The notes: generated by a model not told the origin, from the sequence alone. A stretch of 64,000 nucleotides of DNA from Candidatus Thiodiazotropha endolucinida (GCF_001715975.1 NZ_MARB01000003.1:186001-250000), one strand, 5' to 3'. Shown: positions 1 to 8,853, counted from the stretch's first letter. Made by a program: numbers and translations.

Positions 1-235
1 AGCGGGTATGGATCCGGACAATACAATTCTCTGCTGCCGTTCGAGTTTCCGTTGCAATCTGAAACAGTTGTCTCTTCTCCGGTGACTGACTATGTTTATA
101 AGACTACTGCCTGTTTCACATGGCAACTGCAGCGGATCAATCACACTATTTCGATAGTCGGTTGAGACTGAGCGCCATCAGGAAATCATGCCATAACCTT
201 ATATCCGGCATTAGTACTAAATCAGGGAGATAGGA
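1..235. other. left-edge region upstream of the acyltransferase gene
   Basis: No convincing gene. One plus-strand frame is open from base 1 to a TGA at 163-165 and could be the last 54 codons of a gene cut by the window edge, but its translation resembles nothing I recognise. The rest should hold the promoter of the next gene; a purine-rich ribosome binding site (GGGAGATAGGA) lies directly before the ATG at 236. Confidence 0.3.
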
Positions 236-1006
236 ATGGATAACCTGGCAAGGAATTTTTCGATCTACTTTTATCCCCGTTACGCAGCAACACACCACCA
301 AAGGCGTTTCAGCTATAGCATTCGCTATCAGGTCTATGCCGAGGAACTGGGCTGGGAACCGTTGAATGAGCGTCGTCTCGAACGTGATGAATGTGACAAC
401 TACGCACATCACTGCCTATTGGAGCACAAACGGACGGGGGATATCGCCGGTTGCGTACGCCTGGTAGTACCACCGGCCGGTAACAGGCAGGCCCACCTGC
501 CCTTTCAGCTCCACGACATCGATATCACAAGGAGCGATAATCTGAGTCACCTTACCCAGAGCAAAGTTGGGGAGATATCACGCCTGGCGGTCCCGAGTTG
601 TTTTCGCCGGCGGGCCAATGAGACCGGTAAACCTTTTATTCTCGGCAGTCATAATCCTACACTCTTTACCAAGGAAGAACGGCGCAATTTCCCCAACATC
701 TCCATCGGTCTCTATCTTTCAGCCATCGCCATGGTGGATATCTGCAAGCTCGATTTCGCCCTGGTGGTGATGGAACCGAGATTGCAACGCCATCTGAAAC
801 GTTATGGATTGATGTTCAGGCAGATCAGCTCCACCTTTGAGCTGAAAGGCGAACGAGCGCTGTATGAGTTGCCACGCAGTGAACTGACATGTCACATGAA
901 CCCCCAAATCTTATCGCTATACGATTTAATACATGGTGAATTGGATAGCCAGCCATGGCAGGGAAAATCGCAAATGGACGATCGGCAGTACAATGATCCA
1001 GTTTGA
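236..1006 (+). CDS. FeeM-like N-acyl amino acid synthase / PEP-CTERM-exosortase-associated acyltransferase family protein
   Basis: A 256-residue GNAT-fold protein resembling the autoinducer-synthase-like acyltransferases annotated as PEP-CTERM/exosortase-associated and the related FeeM N-acyl amino acid synthases. Family members transfer an acyl chain, usually from acyl-ACP, to an amine. Visible signs are the N-terminal block with YQVYAEELGW (about residues 32-41), the Glu/Asp-rich stretch RRLERDECDNYAHH, the strand GDIAGCVRLV, and the VGEISRLAVP motif (about 112-121). The ATG has a good ribosome binding site. Its last 14 bases overlap the ThiF-like gene, so the two are probably translationally coupled. 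No exosortase or PEP-CTERM protein is in the window, so the substrate is unknown. Family call fairly firm, chemistry inferred. Confidence 0.75.
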   Translation: MDNLARNFSIYFYPRYAATHHQRRFSYSIRYQVYAEELGWEPLNERRLERDECDNYAHHCLLEHKRTGDIAGCVRLVVPPAGNRQAHLPFQLHDIDITRSDNLSHLTQSKVGEISRLAVPSCFRRRANETGKPFILGSHNPTLFTKEERRNFPNISIGLYLSAIAMVDICKLDFALVVMEPRLQRHLKRYGLMFRQISSTFELKGERALYELPRSELTCHMNPQILSLYDLIHGELDSQPWQGKSQMDDRQYNDPV

Positions 1007-1850
1007 TTTCCATAAGGCATTTTCACGTACCACCGGCTGGGTAACGGAGTCGGAGCTGCAGCGACTGCGTAACTCCCGAGTCGCCATTGCCGGACTGGGA
1101 GGGGTGGGGGGCAGCCATCTTTTGACCCTGACCCGGCTTGGCGTGGGGGGCTTCAATCTGGCTGACTTCGATACCTTTGCAATCGAGAATTTCAATCGCC
1201 AGGCTGGCGCCAACCTGACAACGATTGGCCGACCCAAGCTCGATGTACTGCTGGAAATGGCCCTGTCGATCAATCCCGAGCTCGATATCAATAAGTTCCA
1301 GCGGGGAGTGGAACCTGCCCGGGCAGAGCACTTTCTCAGTGATTGTGATCTCTATCTGGATGGACTTGATTTCTTTGCCCTAGAAGCGAGACGGGCTCTT
1401 TTTTCCGCCTGCGATCGAATGAAGATCCCTGCAGTCACCGCTGCACCTCTGGGGATGGGATCGGCATTGCTCAATTTTTTGCCTGGTGGAATGAACTTTG
1501 AAGCGTACTTTCAGCTGGAAGGAAAAGGCGAGTATCAGCAATATCTGCACTTTCTCGTCGGCCTGGCGCCAGCCGCCCTTCACGCCACCTCTCTGGTATT
1601 ACCCGAACGGATTGACCTGGCGGCCAAAAAGGGGCCTTCCACACCAATGGGATGCGAATTGTGCGCGGGCCTTGCCGCAACCCAGGTATTGAAAATCCTA
1701 CTCGGTAGAGGGAAGGTCCTGGCCGCACCATGGGGTCTCCAGTTCGATGCTTACCAAAACCGATTACGCCGTACTTGGCGACCCGGCGGGAATCGCCACC
1801 CCCTGCAACGCCTTGCCATCTGGTTGGGTGAAAGGCGATTACTGGGATGA
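993..1850 (+). CDS. ThiF/MoeB/E1-like adenylyltransferase
   Basis: A 285-residue ThiF-fold protein; the family adenylates a carboxylate, typically the C-terminus of a ubiquitin-like carrier or a small peptide. It has the nucleotide-binding loop GLGGVGG (about residues 29-35), the acidic strand end ADFD, the NFNRQ arginine element, a lysine in GRPKLD, and the later aspartate in LDGLDFF, so adenylation looks possible. Only one CxxC (CELC) is seen, where MoeB-type enzymes have two forming a zinc site. I chose the ATG at 993 because the upstream in-frame ATG at 933 lies deep inside the preceding gene. The 14-base overlap with the acyltransferase indicates one operon. No ubiquitin-like partner is encoded nearby. 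Confidence 0.75.
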   Translation: MIQFDFHKAFSRTTGWVTESELQRLRNSRVAIAGLGGVGGSHLLTLTRLGVGGFNLADFDTFAIENFNRQAGANLTTIGRPKLDVLLEMALSINPELDINKFQRGVEPARAEHFLSDCDLYLDGLDFFALEARRALFSACDRMKIPAVTAAPLGMGSALLNFLPGGMNFEAYFQLEGKGEYQQYLHFLVGLAPAALHATSLVLPERIDLAAKKGPSTPMGCELCAGLAATQVLKILLGRGKVLAAPWGLQFDAYQNRLRRTWRPGGNRHPLQRLAIWLGERRLLG

Positions 1851-2136
1851 TGTCATCAAGGGGGGTGTAACATTTTAACCTGTTACATGCCGTGCAGTAT
1901 GACGAATAAGGCTTTATAACCTTCTGATTTACAAGACCTGAAGCATAATTGACCTGATGGCAGCAAGGAAGTGTATTCATCTTGATACACCTATCATTTG
2001 GCTTCCCTGCTTCTATAAATCACCCTATCTATCTGATTTTCAATCGTTAATCACAAATCCATTTTGGTTGGCACTATCCGTGCAACTGAGTAATGCATAT
2101 AGCGTTCAAATCCCTATGTGGAGGCAAAGGAAATCA

Positions 2137-2361
2137 ATGAAACATCAAGTGTTGGTTAAAGAAATTAACTTCCTTTTAGACACTGTTGAGAAAAAGCGGG
2201 ATAAACAACGGAAAAAAGTGAAGTGCTATCTTAGCCAAGTCAAAGCGGAGAAACAAAAACTGCGAAAGAAACTGACCAGGGAGAGTTCAGCGGTAAATCG
2301 TAAAAAGCTGAAGAAGGAGCTGGATGCTGTAAATAAAGTCTATAGCATGCTCAACGCATAG
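2137..2361 (+). CDS. small basic coiled-coil protein, unknown function
   Basis: A 74-residue, strongly Lys/Arg/Glu-rich protein that looks almost entirely helical and could form a coiled coil or bind nucleic acid. The frame is open further upstream, but the ATG at 2137 follows a purine-rich AAAGGA and gives a uniform composition; the upstream extension looks non-coding. No family recognised, and no clear operon partner: the ThiF gene ends almost 290 bases earlier. Confidence 0.4.
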   Translation: MKHQVLVKEINFLLDTVEKKRDKQRKKVKCYLSQVKAEKQKLRKKLTRESSAVNRKKLKKELDAVNKVYSMLNA

Positions 2362-2717
2362 CGTACTTACACTCACCCCGTCAGCCATAGCATGCCATAT
2401 ACAATGACACCATTTTAAAGGAGTAAAAAAATGCAGTCTGGAGACAATGCCGGAATGGTCAAACCTTCATTCAGTTCTTTTTAATACCAATGCTGTTTAT
2501 CATCGGCATTTTCCATCGTTGCGATACTGAGCCTGATCTAGGCGGCCAATATCTAAAAACGGGCTGTTACAGGACTCAAAATTAATCAGGGAGAATCGAC
2601 AGGTTACTCCAGAATGCCGCATTCAGAATCGAACAAAGAAGTCACCCGGATTCAGGAATGTGAACAACCAGGACTGTCGAGTGCATAGTTAATCAGTTTC
2701 AATAGCTCGACTAAATA
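2362..2717. other. intergenic region with a possible frameshifted small membrane-protein relic
   Basis: Mostly non-coding. An ATG at 2431 has a strong AAAGGAG site 8 bases upstream but stops after 17 codons (TAA at 2482). Reading one frame over gives a hydrophobic stretch (LIPMLFIIGI), and the original frame resumes with FSIVAILSLI before a TAG at 2539. This pattern would fit a roughly 36-residue single-span membrane protein broken by two compensating indels, the first in a run of five T. It could equally be chance. Confidence 0.2.
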
Positions 2718-3242
2718 TCAATGACCCAAGGTATGAATGAACTCTTCATAGGTCGTATTCTTGCTCTTCAGCACATCCACCAGCCATTGCAAAGATGCAT
2801 TGGGGGCATCGCGCGCACCGGCCTGCTGCTCGATCCTCAACATCTCCTTGTAGACGGGAATCATGGCTTCGATTCCTTCCCTGCTAGGTTTGCGGCGAAC
2901 CGAAAAATAGCCGATGGGATTGTTGTTATCGTCGTAATCGACCGTGACATTCGCATAAACCCAATAGAAGTCACCGCTCTTCGCCATATTCTTGACATAG
3001 GCAAAGCACTCATTCCCCGACTCGATCACATTCCACAACAGACGAAAGACCCCTCTCGGCATGTCGGGATGACGAATAATATTGTGCTGCACACCAAGCA
3101 GTTCCCCTTCATTGTAACCGGCAATCTTCATGAAGATACGGTTCGCGTAGGTTATGCGTCCCTTCAAATCTGTCTTGGAGACGATGAAATCGTGCTCATC
3201 CATAAGGATTTCCCGATCGGTCGGCGTGATAGCTCGCTTCAT
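2718..3242 (-). CDS. stand-alone Aer-type PAS domain protein
   Basis: A 174-residue soluble protein with one PAS domain of the aerotaxis (Aer) class: SKTDLKGRITYANRIFMKI (about 22-40) and the diagnostic HNIIRHPDMPRGVF (about 53-66), followed by strands with YWVYANVTVDY and GYFSVRRKPSR. Aer PAS domains usually bind FAD and report redox state, oxygen or energy. There is no transmembrane or signalling region. It begins 13 bases after the chemoreceptor upstream and is surely co-transcribed with it, so it may act as that receptor's separate sensory module. FAD binding is inferred from family. Confidence 0.75.
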   Translation of the reverse strand: MKRAITPTDREILMDEHDFIVSKTDLKGRITYANRIFMKIAGYNEGELLGVQHNIIRHPDMPRGVFRLLWNVIESGNECFAYVKNMAKSGDFYWVYANVTVDYDDNNNPIGYFSVRRKPSREGIEAMIPVYKEMLRIEQQAGARDAPNASLQWLVDVLKSKNTTYEEFIHTLGH

Positions 3243-3255
3243 GGCCCCACCCCTG

Positions 3256-4707
3256 CTAGTTGTGTTTCTCAGAAATCATGGCATCGATACGATCCATCAC
3301 CTGGTCACTTGCGTGTTCCATCTCCGTGTAAGTGCTTATAATCTTTTTCTGCAGTTGCTGATCCTTTTGCCAATCCTCCGACAGATAGTTGAGTGCTGCA
3401 TGGCCGTGGCTGTGTACTGCCGAGTGCGGCGTCTCGAGTTGCTTGAAGGTTGGCAGATGGCCGAAGCTCTCCCTGCCAAGACCTTCATAATACCACTTGC
3501 CAAGCCGGCAATTTTGGTGATCCACCAGCACGGCCTGAGCATCGGGATTATCGGTTCCCGCATAAAACGATTTGTAGGCCTTCTGCTTGTAGATCATATG
3601 GTCCACTTTGATCAGTGAGGCATAGCAGATGTCATGTGCAAAATTGACAGAGACATAGGTCTTTTGTGCCCTGTCTGCGAAGTGATTGAAACTGGTGTTC
3701 ATCTCCTCCACAGCCTTCTGCACACTGTTTGCCATTTCCAGCATTTCATCGGAATTGGACTGCATCACGGTCGTTTCACCCTGAAAGGTGGTCACCACAC
3801 TACGAATTTCATCTGTCGCTGTCTTGGTGCTCTCGGCCAGTTTTTTCACCTCGTCCGCCACCACCGCGAAACCACGGCCGTGCTCACCGGCGCGTGCCGC
3901 CTCAATGGAGGCGTTCAGGGCCAACAGATTGGTCTTGTCGGCAATCTCGCCGATCATGCCTAGGATGCCGGTTATCTCATCACTCATGGCATTGAGTTTA
4001 CCCATGGTCTGGTGACTCTGCTCTATCAGGCCAAGGGTTCTGGTCTGGGAATCGACGACATGGGACACCGCCTCTTGATTCTCTTCGGCCTTTTGCATGT
4101 TGTCGGTGGCTATGGAAGAGACTTTCTGCATCTCATCGGTAATACGTATAAGATCATTCTGGCTCAACAAAAGATTGCTCATGATCTGACTGGTATTCAG
4201 TTCCTGCAACTCGGCCGCCATTTCATTGCGTTTGATATAATTTGCATTTTCCGACATTGCATCCAGTGATTCATTGATACGCGCCAGAGTTTTTTCCAAT
4301 TCACCATGCAATCCCGTAGGCAAGGTGCGGCGATAATAGCGGCCGTTGGAAACCAGCTCAAAACTGGTCTTGACCTCTCTGAAGAATGTCTCCAACTGAT
4401 CCAGCGATTCATTCAGGTTCCATGCGATATGCCCGGCTTCCCCCATCCAGGGCACCCTGGTAATGCGAGAAGTGAACTGTCCCTGAAGCATCTCCTGTAA
4501 TGCCCTTTCGATCTCCTGCATAACGTAGAACGGCATCTTCATCCGATGTCCGACCAGCACGGCAGTTGCGATGGAAAGCAAAGGAAATACCCAGAGCCAG
4601 TGTTGATAACCGCCCAGTAACAGGACCGATAGAATGGTCAGCAGGTTCAGGATAACGAAAACCGCTACAAGGACCTTCAGCCTGGTGGCTAAGTACAGAC
4701 GTTTCAT
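3256..4707 (-). CDS. membrane methyl-accepting chemotaxis protein with C-terminal CZB domain
   Basis: A 483-residue receptor. Residues about 11-55 form a two-helix membrane hairpin with a very short external loop, as in Aer, so it lacks a periplasmic sensor. A HAMP-like region and the signalling hairpin follow; the conserved tip contains [20 protein letters not shown]. The C-terminus is a CZB (chemoreceptor zinc-binding) domain with [21 protein letters not shown] and [13 protein letters not shown], giving the expected His3-Cys set. The ATG at 4707 follows GGAAGGG; a GTG seven codons upstream is possible. It sits between a PAS relic upstream and an intact PAS gene downstream, which suggests a former Aer-type fusion receptor. 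Confidence 0.85.
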   Translation of the reverse strand: MKRLYLATRLKVLVAVFVILNLLTILSVLLLGGYQHWLWVFPLLSIATAVLVGHRMKMPFYVMQEIERALQEMLQGQFTSRITRVPWMGEAGHIAWNLNESLDQLETFFREVKTSFELVSNGRYYRRTLPTGLHGELEKTLARINESLDAMSENANYIKRNEMAAELQELNTSQIMSNLLLSQNDLIRITDEMQKVSSIATDNMQKAEENQEAVSHVVDSQTRTLGLIEQSHQTMGKLNAMSDEITGILGMIGEIADKTNLLALNASIEAARAGEHGRGFAVVADEVKKLAESTKTATDEIRSVVTTFQGETTVMQSNSDEMLEMANSVQKAVEEMNTSFNHFADRAQKTYVSVNFAHDICYASLIKVDHMIYKQKAYKSFYAGTDNPDAQAVLVDHQNCRLGKWYYEGLGRESFGHLPTFKQLETPHSAVHSHGHAALNYLSEDWQKDQQLQKKIISTYTEMEHASDQVMDRIDAMISEKHN

Positions 4708-4727
4708 AACTCTTAAACCCTTCCACA

Positions 4728-4997
4728 CTAATGACTTGACACATTAACGTGGTTCGCGAAACACACTACGCCAATCGCAATGGTCTCCCAAAGCTCATTG
4801 ACAACACCACGCGGCATATCCGGGTGGCGGATGATATTGTGCTGCCTACCCAGCAGTTCACTTTTACAGAGACCGCTGCTACGCATGAAATCCCGTTTTA
4901 CCTACCTGATTCTCCCTTTAGTACCCGATGTTGATACGATAATGTTATTGTTTTCCAGAACCACTTCATTACCTGAGGGCGGAATATTGCTTTCCAT
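4728..4997 (-). pseudogene. decayed Aer-type PAS gene with in-frame amber stop
   Basis: The minus-strand frame from ATG 4997 reads NEVVLENNNIIVS then GTKGRIR, meets TAG at 4902-4904, and continues in the same frame as VKRDFM, SELLGRQHNIIRHPDMPRG and ELWETIA before stopping at 4728-4730. These are the successive conserved blocks of an Aer PAS domain and closely match the intact PAS gene at 2718-3242. The amber falls where a Tyr is usual (ITYVN). The domain is also cut short: about the last third is missing. It ends 20 bases before the chemoreceptor ATG and in a different frame, as expected if a PAS-receptor fusion suffered a deletion. Inference: dead N-terminal module. Confidence 0.7.
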
Positions 4998-5293
4998 TTC
5001 AACCCGCGGAATTTCAACTATTTCCTGCAAGCTGCAGTAATCTATATCGCCTGACTGGACAATAACTTTAAGTTCGCCGGGAGGATGTGAATCCGATCTT
5101 CCCTGGAAGCCTATGAATCCGCACCGCCTACCCATTAATGGATACAAATTGGCAGTTGTACATAATTATCAGACAATTACTATAGGATTGTGCCGACAGG
5201 TCTGTACCCGGACAGTGTGTGAGCGGGTGGCAGCGACTGATACCAGCCGACCCATTGCAGATGGGCATAACCAAAACGATGACAGGAGGTTGC

Positions 5294-6013
5294 ATGTCCA
5301 AATCGACCATACAGAAACTACCCGCATCTCTCCTCGTCTGTCTCAGCCTGATGGCGCCGCAATCCCCACTACAGGCTGAGGGACAGACCCACCACTACGA
5401 TCATGTGAAATTACACAGCAGTGCTTCGGCTGAAGTTGAGAACGACACCCTGATCGCGGTCCTCTATGCACAGAAGGAAGGGAGTGACCCTGGATCGCTG
5501 ACTGATAGCGTCAACCGCCTGTTCTCTCAGGCCGTCAGTGAAGCAAAGGGCAGAGAAGGCATCAAGGTGCAGACCCTCGGCTATCAGACTTCGCCAATCT
5601 ACCGGCAGCAGAGTCTGACTGGCTGGCGTGTACGCCAATCGATCCGCCTGCAGAGTACCCACAGTGACAGGCTGAGTAAACTGCTGAACCAGCTGCAGTC
5701 AACCCTGGCTCTGGACTCAATCAGCTATGCAATCTCGCCGGCGCAAAGGGAAAAGGTGGAGGAGTCGCTGACGCTGCAGGCGATCGAAGCCTTCCGCAAA
5801 CGTGCTGACCTGGTGACGAAACAGTTTGGACGAAACGCATATCGCCTGGTGGAAATATCGATACAGGCATCGGACCGGCCGGTTCAGCCCTTGCGAATGC
5901 GCGCCAACATGATGGCCCTGGAGGGAGCATCTGCTGCCCCTACACTCGCTGCGGGAAGTCAGACACTGCGCATCGAGGCCACCGGCACCATTGAGTTGCA
6001 GTTAGACCGGTAA
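5294..6013 (+). CDS. SIMPL (DUF541) domain exported protein
   Basis: A 239-residue predicted periplasmic protein. The start at 5294 follows a perfect AGGAGG six bases upstream and opens a signal peptide (PASLLVCLSLMAPQSPLQA). The mature part has the SIMPL/DUF541 pattern: an early strand SSASAEVENDTLIAVLYAQ, a central segment ending VRQSIRLQS, and the late AIEAFRKRADLVTKQFG helix followed by a C-terminal strand IEATGTIELQL. The biochemical role of the family is not settled; members are envelope-associated. It appears monocistronic, divergent from the chemoreceptor locus on its left. Confidence 0.75.
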   Translation: MSKSTIQKLPASLLVCLSLMAPQSPLQAEGQTHHYDHVKLHSSASAEVENDTLIAVLYAQKEGSDPGSLTDSVNRLFSQAVSEAKGREGIKVQTLGYQTSPIYRQQSLTGWRVRQSIRLQSTHSDRLSKLLNQLQSTLALDSISYAISPAQREKVEESLTLQAIEAFRKRADLVTKQFGRNAYRLVEISIQASDRPVQPLRMRANMMALEGASAAPTLAAGSQTLRIEATGTIELQLDR

Positions 6014-6249
6014 CATAGATCACTGCGGATTTAATCCTAAGCCTTATAACCAAGCACGACCCCAGGTTATACGACCTATGGTCGGGACAGCGCCGACCGT
6101 AAGACCTTCTGCAAAGATGCCTATGTTTTCTCACACTATTTTACATTTACGTAACCTTTTTAACCTTTATTTTTACGACTATCGGCCGCTATAGGCATAT
6201 CGAATTCAGTAAAACCCGTAGTCGTTAACTTTCTTATCCGAGAATTCTT

Positions 6250-7380
6250 ATGTTTGGCATATCCAACAAGAAAAAGATCTCCCAGTTACAACAGCAACTG
6301 GAAGAGAAGATCAATCAGGTCGAATTGCAGGCCGCACAAATCTCCACACTCCAGGAAGAGAATGCACAATTGCGTCAACGGATTGAAGAGGAATCAAAAG
6401 AGCTGCATCTACAACAACAGTTAATGGGAAATTTTTCCACCTTGAGTGATTCTTTCAGTGAGCTTCAGCACTCTTTGATGCATACAGCCACGAACATGAA
6501 AGATGAAAAGGTGAATGCCATCCGCGGTTCTGAGATTTCAACCCAGGCAATCGCCAGTGTCGAGGTCATGCACAGTGAAATCGACAGTGTCACCCAGATC
6601 TCCCAAGAGAGTTCGGAAAGCGTTGATAAACTGGGTACGATTGCCGATAACATCAGTAATTTCGTCAGTATCATTCAGGGCATATCGGAACAGACCAACC
6701 TGCTGGCATTGAATGCGGCAATCGAGGCTGCGCGTGCTGGTGAGATGGGAAGGGGATTTGCCGTGGTTGCCGATGAAGTTCGCAGCCTGGCAGGGCGTAC
6801 ACGGGAGGCTACAACGGAAATCGCCGCATTGGTTGACACCATCACGCTAGAGACGAAGAAATCGATGGACACCATGTCATCGATGATGGATGTAACCCAC
6901 AGTTTTAAGACTCAGGTCTCTGATTCCATCTCAACCATCAAACAGCAATTCGACCTTTCAAAATCGATGGAGGAGACCATCTCCTCAACCTCACTGCGGA
7001 CCTTCGTGGAGCTGGCGAAGTTCGATCATCTGGTTTTCAAGTTCAGCATCTACAAGGCCTTTCTCGGTCTGGCCGAGCTCCCCTCCGATGCCCTCTCCGA
7101 TCACAGGAGTTGCCGCCTGGGCCAGTGGTATTATAACGGCGAAGGGGTCTCTTGTTTCTCCAACCTTCCCGGTTATCGTGAAATCGAAGCGCCTCATCAG
7201 GATGTTCACAAATACGGCAAACAGGCCCTGATCCATCTTGAAAGCGGGGATAAGCAGGCCAGCATCAACAACATCAGCATGATGGAAGAGGCCAGTATGC
7301 AGGTCATATCGAACCTTGAGGGACTGGCACAGTCTGGCGAGTCCAATGCGCATATCCTGTGCGCGGATGATGCACAATGA
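6250..7380 (+). CDS. soluble methyl-accepting chemotaxis protein with CZB domain
   Basis: A 376-residue cytoplasmic receptor without membrane segments. Residues 9-60 are a coiled coil; the signalling hairpin tip (about 147-175) contains [20 protein letters not shown] and [11 protein letters not shown]; a CZB domain occupies about 253-345 with [23 protein letters not shown] and [13 protein letters not shown]. Cytoplasmic CZB receptors sense zinc or oxidants through a zinc-bound Cys (established for the family). The CZB resembles the one in the membrane receptor at 3256-4707, so both may read the same cue. An inverted repeat followed by a T-run just downstream, inside the convergent sufE gene, probably terminates it. 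Confidence 0.88.
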   Translation: MFGISNKKKISQLQQQLEEKINQVELQAAQISTLQEENAQLRQRIEEESKELHLQQQLMGNFSTLSDSFSELQHSLMHTATNMKDEKVNAIRGSEISTQAIASVEVMHSEIDSVTQISQESSESVDKLGTIADNISNFVSIIQGISEQTNLLALNAAIEAARAGEMGRGFAVVADEVRSLAGRTREATTEIAALVDTITLETKKSMDTMSSMMDVTHSFKTQVSDSISTIKQQFDLSKSMEETISSTSLRTFVELAKFDHLVFKFSIYKAFLGLAELPSDALSDHRSCRLGQWYYNGEGVSCFSNLPGYREIEAPHQDVHKYGKQALIHLESGDKQASINNISMMEEASMQVISNLEGLAQSGESNAHILCADDAQ

Positions 7381-7421
7381 AAGAGACGGCTATGGCAGAC
7401 GCCTGAGAAGACCGTTACAGA

Positions 7422-7874
7422 TCACGACAAAATGGTTGGCTCGAGCTTTGATGTCTCGACTTTCGAGAGGGCCTCGGCCCTCTCGATCATTTTTTCCACA
7501 ATGGCATAGATGCCGACATGCCTGCTCGGACTCAGATGCTCCTGCAGCTTAAGTCGCGTGAAGAGAGCGTCCACGTCCAACTCATGAATTTCACTCAAGG
7601 TACGATGGGACAGCAGGTCTATCAAAAGCGCCAGCACACCTTTGATGATCGCGGTATCACAGTCGCCGATGAAATAGATCAGCGCCGGATTGTCTTCATC
7701 CCGATGCGCTGAGACGTGAACGGTGCTCATACAGGGCTTTACCCAGTTCTCTTCCACCTTCAAAACATCCGGCATGGCGGGCAACGCCTCTCCCAGTTCT
7801 ATAAGATATTGATAACGCCCGTCCCAATCGTCGAAAAATTCAAAATTTTCCACGATCTCATCGATTTCACTCAT
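7422..7874 (-). CDS. sufE: SufE-like cysteine desulfuration protein
   Basis: A 150-residue SufE-family sulfur acceptor that takes persulfide sulfur from a cysteine desulfurase and passes it to the SufBCD scaffold. Cys48 in VKPCMSTV aligns with the acceptor cysteine of SufE, whose usual motif is GCQSxVW, so the surroundings are divergent. The start at 7874 has GGAG upstream; an open extension to 8000 overlaps iscA and is rejected. It is the last gene of the SUF operon and starts 28 bases after iscA. Oddly, its usual partner sufS is absent here, so it must use an unlinked SufS or IscS. Confidence 0.85.
   Translation of the reverse strand: MSEIDEIVENFEFFDDWDGRYQYLIELGEALPAMPDVLKVEENWVKPCMSTVHVSAHRDEDNPALIYFIGDCDTAIIKGVLALLIDLLSHRTLSEIHELDVDALFTRLKLQEHLSPSRHVGIYAIVEKMIERAEALSKVETSKLEPTILS
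7463..7496 (+). terminator. rho-independent terminator inside convergent sufE
   Basis: TCGAGAGGGCC and GGCCCTCTCGA pair perfectly around a 2-4 base loop and are followed by TCATTTTTT. On the plus strand this is a strong intrinsic terminator for the soluble chemoreceptor ending at 7380. It lies within the 3' coding part of sufE on the other strand. Confidence 0.65.
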
Positions 7875-7902
7875 CCCGCTCTCCAGACCTTGAGGCAGCT
7901 GA

Positions 7903-8229
7903 TTACACACTGAAAGACTCACCACAACCACACTCATCCTTGATATTCGGATTGATAAAATCGAAACCCTCATTGAGCATATTCGCTTTGACATAATCAA
8001 CTGTCATACCGTCGAGCATCGGCAGGCTCTCACTATCGACAACGATTTTTACGCCATGGGATTCGAACAATCGATCATCCTCTCCCACCTGTACCGCATA
8101 GTCGACCACATAAGCGAAACCGGTACAGCCGCTCTTTCTGGTACCCAGACGCAATCCAATTGCGCCATCTCTACGAGACAGCATCGATTTGACATGCCCG
8201 GCGGCGCTCTCAGTCAGTTGAATTGCCAT
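7903..8229 (-). CDS. A-type iron-sulfur carrier (IscA/SufA family)
   Basis: A 108-residue A-type carrier for assembly or delivery of Fe-S clusters. The three ligand cysteines are present: Cys35 in KSGCTGFAY and Cys100/Cys102 in the C-terminal ECGCGESF. It sits between the DUF59 gene and sufE in the SUF operon, after an unusually long 234-base gap, which suggests an internal promoter. Whether to name it sufA or iscA cannot be settled from sequence alone. Confidence 0.9.
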   Translation of the reverse strand: MAIQLTESAAGHVKSMLSRRDGAIGLRLGTRKSGCTGFAYVVDYAVQVGEDDRLFESHGVKIVVDSESLPMLDGMTVDYVKANMLNEGFDFINPNIKDECGCGESFSV

Positions 8230-8463
8230 AACACACCTCTAATTAAGGCAAACAAAGTGTTGAAACGGACCCTGGTTGCCCACTCTACTCAGCCATTTGA
8301 CAAGCGACTTTCTACAATTTTGAGTTTTGAATTTATGTAAAAAACAAGCGCAGCTCTATCAACTCAAAACTGAACACCAAAAAACTCAAAACTTATCACC
8401 GGCTTTTACGAGCCAAACCATCTCTTACCAATAACTACCCTGCCGCATAATCAGTAAGGATTC
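8230..8463. other. intergenic gap inside the SUF operon with repeated ACTCAAAACT motif
   Basis: AT-rich, non-coding. It holds two direct copies of ACTCAAAACT and one near-inverted copy (TTTTGAGTTTTGA), which could fold into hairpins in the sufD-DUF59 to iscA transcript. Possible internal promoter or mRNA processing site; no function proven. Confidence 0.3.
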
Positions 8464-8805
8464 TTAAAGTAGTCCCAGCTGAAATTTAGCTTCATCACTC
8501 ATCCTCTCCTGGTTCCAGGGAGGCTGCCACACCAACCTTATGGTGGCATCGGTCACGCCCGGCACTGCATCGATCACTCTGCCGACCTCGTGTGGCAGAG
8601 TGCCCGCTACCGGACAGGCGGGTGCCGTGAGGGTCATATCGACTTCGACCTTGCCCTCGGCATCCACTTCCAGTCGATAGATCAATCCCAGATCGTAGAT
8701 ATTGACCGGTATCTCAGGATCGTAAACAGTGCACAGGGCCTCTATCAACGCATCCCGTGTGGGTCGCGTTCTGCTGCCGGCTTCGTTGATTTGCAGTCCA
8801 CTCAT
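8464..8805 (-). CDS. DUF59/MIP18-family SUF system assembly protein
   Basis: A 113-residue MIP18/PaaD-like (DUF59) protein with the family core ALCTVYDPEIPVNIYDLGLIY (about 24-44, near the N-terminus) and the cysteine segment TLTAPACPVAG. Such proteins sit in SUF operons (SufT type) and aid Fe-S maturation. It begins 48 bases after sufD. In many proteobacteria sufS separates the two; here it does not. Confidence 0.88.
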   Translation of the reverse strand: MSGLQINEAGSRTRPTRDALIEALCTVYDPEIPVNIYDLGLIYRLEVDAEGKVEVDMTLTAPACPVAGTLPHEVGRVIDAVPGVTDATIRLVWQPPWNQERMSDEAKFQLGLL

Positions 8806-8853
8806 CTGCCAATACCGTCATTCATCGTTTCTGTGCGAAAAAGTCTATGGACA

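Noticed and set aside
933-992. Longer N-terminus for the ThiF-like gene
   Set aside because: It lies within the acyltransferase gene and has no ribosome site; family N-terminus fits ATG 993.
6070-6110. GGTCGG/CCGACC hairpin as a terminator for the SIMPL gene
   Set aside because: Short stem and no T-run; not strong enough to list.
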